Below are positions 61,677 to 64,000 of a stretch of DNA of 64,000 bases, piece after piece. This DNA comes from Bradyrhizobium nivariense. Lineage in GTDB: Bacteria > Pseudomonadota > Alphaproteobacteria > Rhizobiales > Xanthobacteraceae. The stretch is taken from the NCBI RefSeq assembly GCF_029846715.1, contig NZ_JARVWW010000013.1:148504-212503 (forward strand), given 5' to 3'. The notes under the pieces are model-generated. The model was not told where the DNA came from. It ran no database searches and worked only from the letters and a program-made list of their open reading frames with translations. Numbering within the stretch: position 1 is the first letter of the stretch; each line of letters begins with the position of its first letter. The position numbers were made by a program, and so were the translations under genes.

Positions 61677-63077
61677 ATGCAAGATCTCTGGCGCCTGTCG
61701 GCCGCCGACCTCGCCAATCTCGTCAAAGCCAAAAAGGTCTCGGCCAGGGAGGCCGCGCAGGCCGGCCTTGCCCGGCTCGACGCCGTCAATCCCAGCCTCA
61801 ACGCGGTGATCGACCATCGGCCGGAGGACGTGCTCAAGCAGGCTGACGCCGTCGATGCCGCCATTGCGAGGGGTGAGGACCCCGGCGTGCTGGCCGGCGT
61901 GCCCGTCACCATCAAGGCCAATGTCGACCAGGAGGGCTTTGCCACCACCAACGGCCTGAAACTCCAGCGCGACCTGATCGCGCGCGAGGACAATCCGGTG
62001 GTCGCCAATTTCCGCAAGGCCGGCGCCATTCTCCTTGGGCGCACCAATTGCCCGGCCTTCTCCTATCGCTGGTTCACCACCAATCTGGTCCACGGCGACA
62101 CCAAAAACCCCCGCGATGCCTCGCTGACGCCGGGCGGTTCGTCCGGCGGCGCCGGCTCGGCGGTCGCGGCCGGCATCGGCCATATCGCCCACGGCACCGA
62201 CATCGCCGGCTCGATCCGCTATCCCGCCTATGCCTGCGGCGTGCATGGCCTGCGTCCGACTTTGGGCCGCATCCCGGCCTTCAACCCGGCGCTGCCGGAG
62301 CGCCCGATCGGGCCGCAGATCATGGCGGTGTCGGGACCGCTGGCGCGCACCGTCAACGACATCAGGATTTCGCTCGCGGCGATGTCGGCCCGCGACATCC
62401 GCGATCCCTGGTTCGTGCCGGTGCCGCTGGAAGGCCCGGCGCGGCCCAAGCGCGCCGCGCTCTGCCTCAATCCGGACGGCCTTGCGACAGCCCCCGAGGT
62501 GAAGGCGGCCGTCATCGATGCCGGCAAGCGGCTGGAACGCGCGGGCTGGACTGTCGATGTGATCGAGAACACCCCGCCGATGCGCGAGGCGGTCGAATGG
62601 CAGATAAAACTCTGGCTCGGCGACGGCTACGAGGCGCAGCTCGAGATGGCCGAGCGTGAGGGCGATCCCGGCGCGCTGGCGTGCCTGCGCGGCAACCGCG
62701 CCAGGGTCACGCCGATGGACCAGGCGAACTACGCCAAGGCATTGACCCGCCGCGCCACGCTGACCCGCGAATGGATGCTGTTCTTCGAGACATATGCCGT
62801 GCTGCTGACGCCGGTCTCCGGCGAGCTGCCGTTCCCGGATCATCTCGACCGCAAGGACGATGACTCCTTCAAGCGCGTCTGGGAGGCGCAGCTGCCGCAG
62901 ATCGCGATTCCGTTCATGGGACTGCCGGGTCTGGCGGTCTCGACCGGTCTCGTCGGCAAGGCGCCCGTCGGCGTGCACATCGTGTCCGGCCGTTACCGCG
63001 AGGATCTTTGTCTCCTCGCCGGCGAAGCGATCGAAGCGGGCGGCGTGCCGCCGTCGCCGATCGACCCCGTGGGTTAG
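61677..63077 (+). CDS. Amidase signature family hydrolase
   Basis: The 466-residue protein has the amidase-signature catalytic triad: Lys80 in V-T-I-K-A-N-V-D, cis-Ser155 in G-G-S-S-G-G-A-G, and nucleophile Ser179 in I-A-G-S-I-R-Y-P. It would hydrolyse a C-N amide bond of a small molecule in the cytoplasm. It is probably not the GatA subunit, because the usual gat partners are absent. The substrate is unknown. GGAG lies 8 bases before the ATG. The gpx gene follows two bases after its stop. Confidence 0.92.
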   Translation: MQDLWRLSAADLANLVKAKKVSAREAAQAGLARLDAVNPSLNAVIDHRPEDVLKQADAVDAAIARGEDPGVLAGVPVTIKANVDQEGFATTNGLKLQRDLIAREDNPVVANFRKAGAILLGRTNCPAFSYRWFTTNLVHGDTKNPRDASLTPGGSSGGAGSAVAAGIGHIAHGTDIAGSIRYPAYACGVHGLRPTLGRIPAFNPALPERPIGPQIMAVSGPLARTVNDIRISLAAMSARDIRDPWFVPVPLEGPARPKRAALCLNPDGLATAPEVKAAVIDAGKRLERAGWTVDVIENTPPMREAVEWQIKLWLGDGYEAQLEMAEREGDPGALACLRGNRARVTPMDQANYAKALTRRATLTREWMLFFETYAVLLTPVSGELPFPDHLDRKDDDSFKRVWEAQLPQIAIPFMGLPGLAVSTGLVGKAPVGVHIVSGRYREDLCLLAGEAIEAGGVPPSPIDPVG

Positions 63078-63079
63078 CG

Positions 63080-63556
63080 ATGTCCGCGATCTACGATTTC
63101 AAGGCCAACTCGCTTCTCGGCGAAGAAGTCGCCCTGCGCAGCTTCGAGGGACAGGTGCTGCTGATCGTCAACACCGCGAGCAAATGCGGCTTCACGCCGC
63201 AATATCGCGGCCTGGAGGACCTGCATCGCGACCTGTCGCCGCGCGGCTTCTCGGTGCTCGGCTTTCCATGCAACCAGTTCGGTGCGCAGGAGCCGGGGCA
63301 GGCGAGCGAGATCCAGGCGTTCTGCTCGACCAATTACGACGTCACCTTTCCCCTGTTCGAGAAGATCGACGTCAACGGCAGCAATGCGCATCCGTTGTAT
63401 GAGTACCTGAAACGCCAGCAATCCGGCCTGCTCGGTGCCTCCATCAAATGGAATTTCACCAAATTCCTGGTCGATCGCGCCGGCAAGGTGGTTTCGCGCT
63501 ATGCGCCGACCGCGCGGCCCGAAGGATTGCGGCAGCAAATCGAGACCCTGTTATGA
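63080..63556 (+). CDS. gpx: Glutathione peroxidase family protein
   Basis: The 158-residue protein is a thiol peroxidase of the GPx family, reducing hydrogen peroxide or organic peroxides. The peroxidatic Cys36 lies in N-T-A-S-K-C-G-F-T-P-Q-Y. G-F-P-C-N-Q-F-G-A-Q-E-P, with a second Cys, and W-N-F-T-K-F-L-V complete the active site. The second Cys and lack of selenium suggest a thioredoxin-type reductant. Start chosen at ATG 63080, two bases after the amidase stop. It overlaps the DUF3297 start. Confidence 0.93.
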   Translation: MSAIYDFKANSLLGEEVALRSFEGQVLLIVNTASKCGFTPQYRGLEDLHRDLSPRGFSVLGFPCNQFGAQEPGQASEIQAFCSTNYDVTFPLFEKIDVNGSNAHPLYEYLKRQQSGLLGASIKWNFTKFLVDRAGKVVSRYAPTARPEGLRQQIETLL

Positions 63557-63810
63557 GCGAGACAATCATGAGCGACGAATTTCCGGACCGCCTCTCGGTC
63601 AATCCGAACAGCCCCTATTACAACGCAGACATCCTGGCGCGCGACGTCGGCGTCCGCTTCAAGGGCGTCGAGAAGACCAATGTCGAGGAGTACTGCATCA
63701 GCGAAGGCTGGGTCCGCGTCACCGCCGGCAATGCCAAGGATCGTCACGGCAACCCGCTGACCATCAAGGTGCACGGTCCGGTCGAGCCGTATTTCAGGGA
63801 TAAGAAGTGA
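63553..63810 (+). CDS. DUF3297-family protein (85 aa)
   Basis: This small protein reads D-R-L-S-V-N-P-N-S-P-Y-Y-N, then V-R-F-K-G-V-E-K-T-N-V-E-E-Y and E-G-W-V-R-V-T-A-G-N-A-K-D-R, the complete DUF3297 pattern; it ends P-Y-F-R-D-K-K. The first ATG overlaps the gpx stop (ATGA); another ATG five codons later is also possible. Function unknown; frequently found near stress genes. Confidence 0.88.
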   Translation: MSETIMSDEFPDRLSVNPNSPYYNADILARDVGVRFKGVEKTNVEEYCISEGWVRVTAGNAKDRHGNPLTIKVHGPVEPYFRDKK

Positions 63811-63824
63811 CGGCGAAGCCGTCA
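63808..63824 (+). terminator. Hairpin at the end of the amidase-gpx-DUF3297 unit
   Basis: TGACGGC-GAA-GCCGTCA starts on the stop codon of the DUF3297 gene and forms a perfect 7-bp stem followed by TTGC. It is a probable transcription end or mRNA-protecting stem. Confidence 0.5.
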
Positions 63825-63919
63825 TTGCAATGACGATGTGGAGGCGCTGCGCGTCCAAATAGATCACCGTCACCCTGAGAGCTTGTGACGCATTTGGCGT
63901 TCTGCGGAGTTTTGGAGCG

Positions 63920-64000
63920 ATGTGGCAAGTGCTCGTCGTGGCAAACGGCAGTTTGAGGCTCGAGTTTGTCGATGAACTCCCGCTTATGCGCTGGCGAGGC
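63920..64000 (+). CDS. Possible partial ORF at the right edge
   Basis: An ATG at 63920 preceded by GGAGCG opens a frame that stays open to the window end (27 codons, M-W-Q-V-L-V-V-A-N-G-S). The family cannot be judged from so little, and the spacing to GGAG is short. It may be a real gene truncated by the window or chance. Confidence 0.2.
   Translation, partial: MWQVLVVANGSLRLEFVDELPLMRWRG

Overview
The window is a GC-rich, gene-dense stretch of an alphaproteobacterial chromosome. It most resembles Bradyrhizobium or a close relative (Rhodopseudomonas/Nitrobacter group). This rests on protein flavour, on the linkage of treS-maltokinase, glgB, glgX, treZ and treY, on the tal-pgi fusion, and on short palindromic intergenic repeats. 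It is also supported by promoters that match the GGAAC...GTT pattern of the alphaproteobacterial general-stress sigma factor EcfG. There are no rRNA or tRNA genes, insertion sequences, prophage genes or CRISPR arrays. It reads as core/housekeeping chromosome rather than an island.

Layout. 1-0.8 kb: a leftward group of small genes. 1.2-9.5 kb: the potassium-uptake operon kdpFABC with the sensor/regulator pair kdpDE, plus tiny hydrophobic ORFs around kdpF. 9.6-13.3 kb: divergent ku and ligD (non-homologous end joining). 13.4-14.1 kb: a DUF3309 mini-gene and a polyhydroxyalkanoate-system protein. 14.1-28.1 kb: a leftward operon, glgE-like, treS-maltokinase fusion, glgB, glgX, treZ, treY. Divergent from it are malQ and a GH15 glucoamylase (28.3-32.1 kb). 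Together these build and debranch alpha-glucan and convert it to trehalose. 32.1-39.7 kb: a leftward pentose-phosphate operon (tal-pgi, gnd, zwf, pgl, gntK, HAD phosphatase). 40-45.7 kb: a membrane protein, then prkA, a DUF444 gene (yeaH) and spoVR. 45.9-48.8 kb: an ArsR/SRPBCC/membrane/DUF1801 cluster and two exported proteins. 49.1-51.1 kb: a cyclase-TM-FGE fusion and a DUF4399 protein. 51.1-55.8 kb: a 2-oxoglutarate:ferredoxin oxidoreductase with its own NAD(P)H/ferredoxin module. 56-61.1 kb: pqqABCDE with two trailing genes. 61.3-63.8 kb: a DUF6894 protein, amidase, glutathione peroxidase and DUF3297 protein.

Main observations. (1) Several stress modules carry EcfG-type promoters visible by eye. 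The ku/ligD gap holds two interlocked GGAAC-N17-GTT promoters, one on each strand. DUF3309 and prkA each have one, and the glgE/malQ gap has a weaker back-to-back pair. This suggests that DNA-end repair, trehalose/glycogen metabolism and the PrkA/YeaH/SpoVR system are co-induced by general stress. (2) The GlgE-like protein aligns well with GlgE but has lost the conserved GH13 arginine and the general-acid glutamate (Lys408 at that position). It looks like a pseudoenzyme or repurposed enzyme, although the TreS-maltokinase beside it should make its usual substrate. (3) The kdp leader holds a diverged inverted motif pair and up to three mini-ORFs. (4) A cytoplasmic cyclase is joined through one TM segment to an FGE-like domain.

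Motifs, starts and spacings were read directly. Family names come from general knowledge of conserved motifs, and no database search was run.
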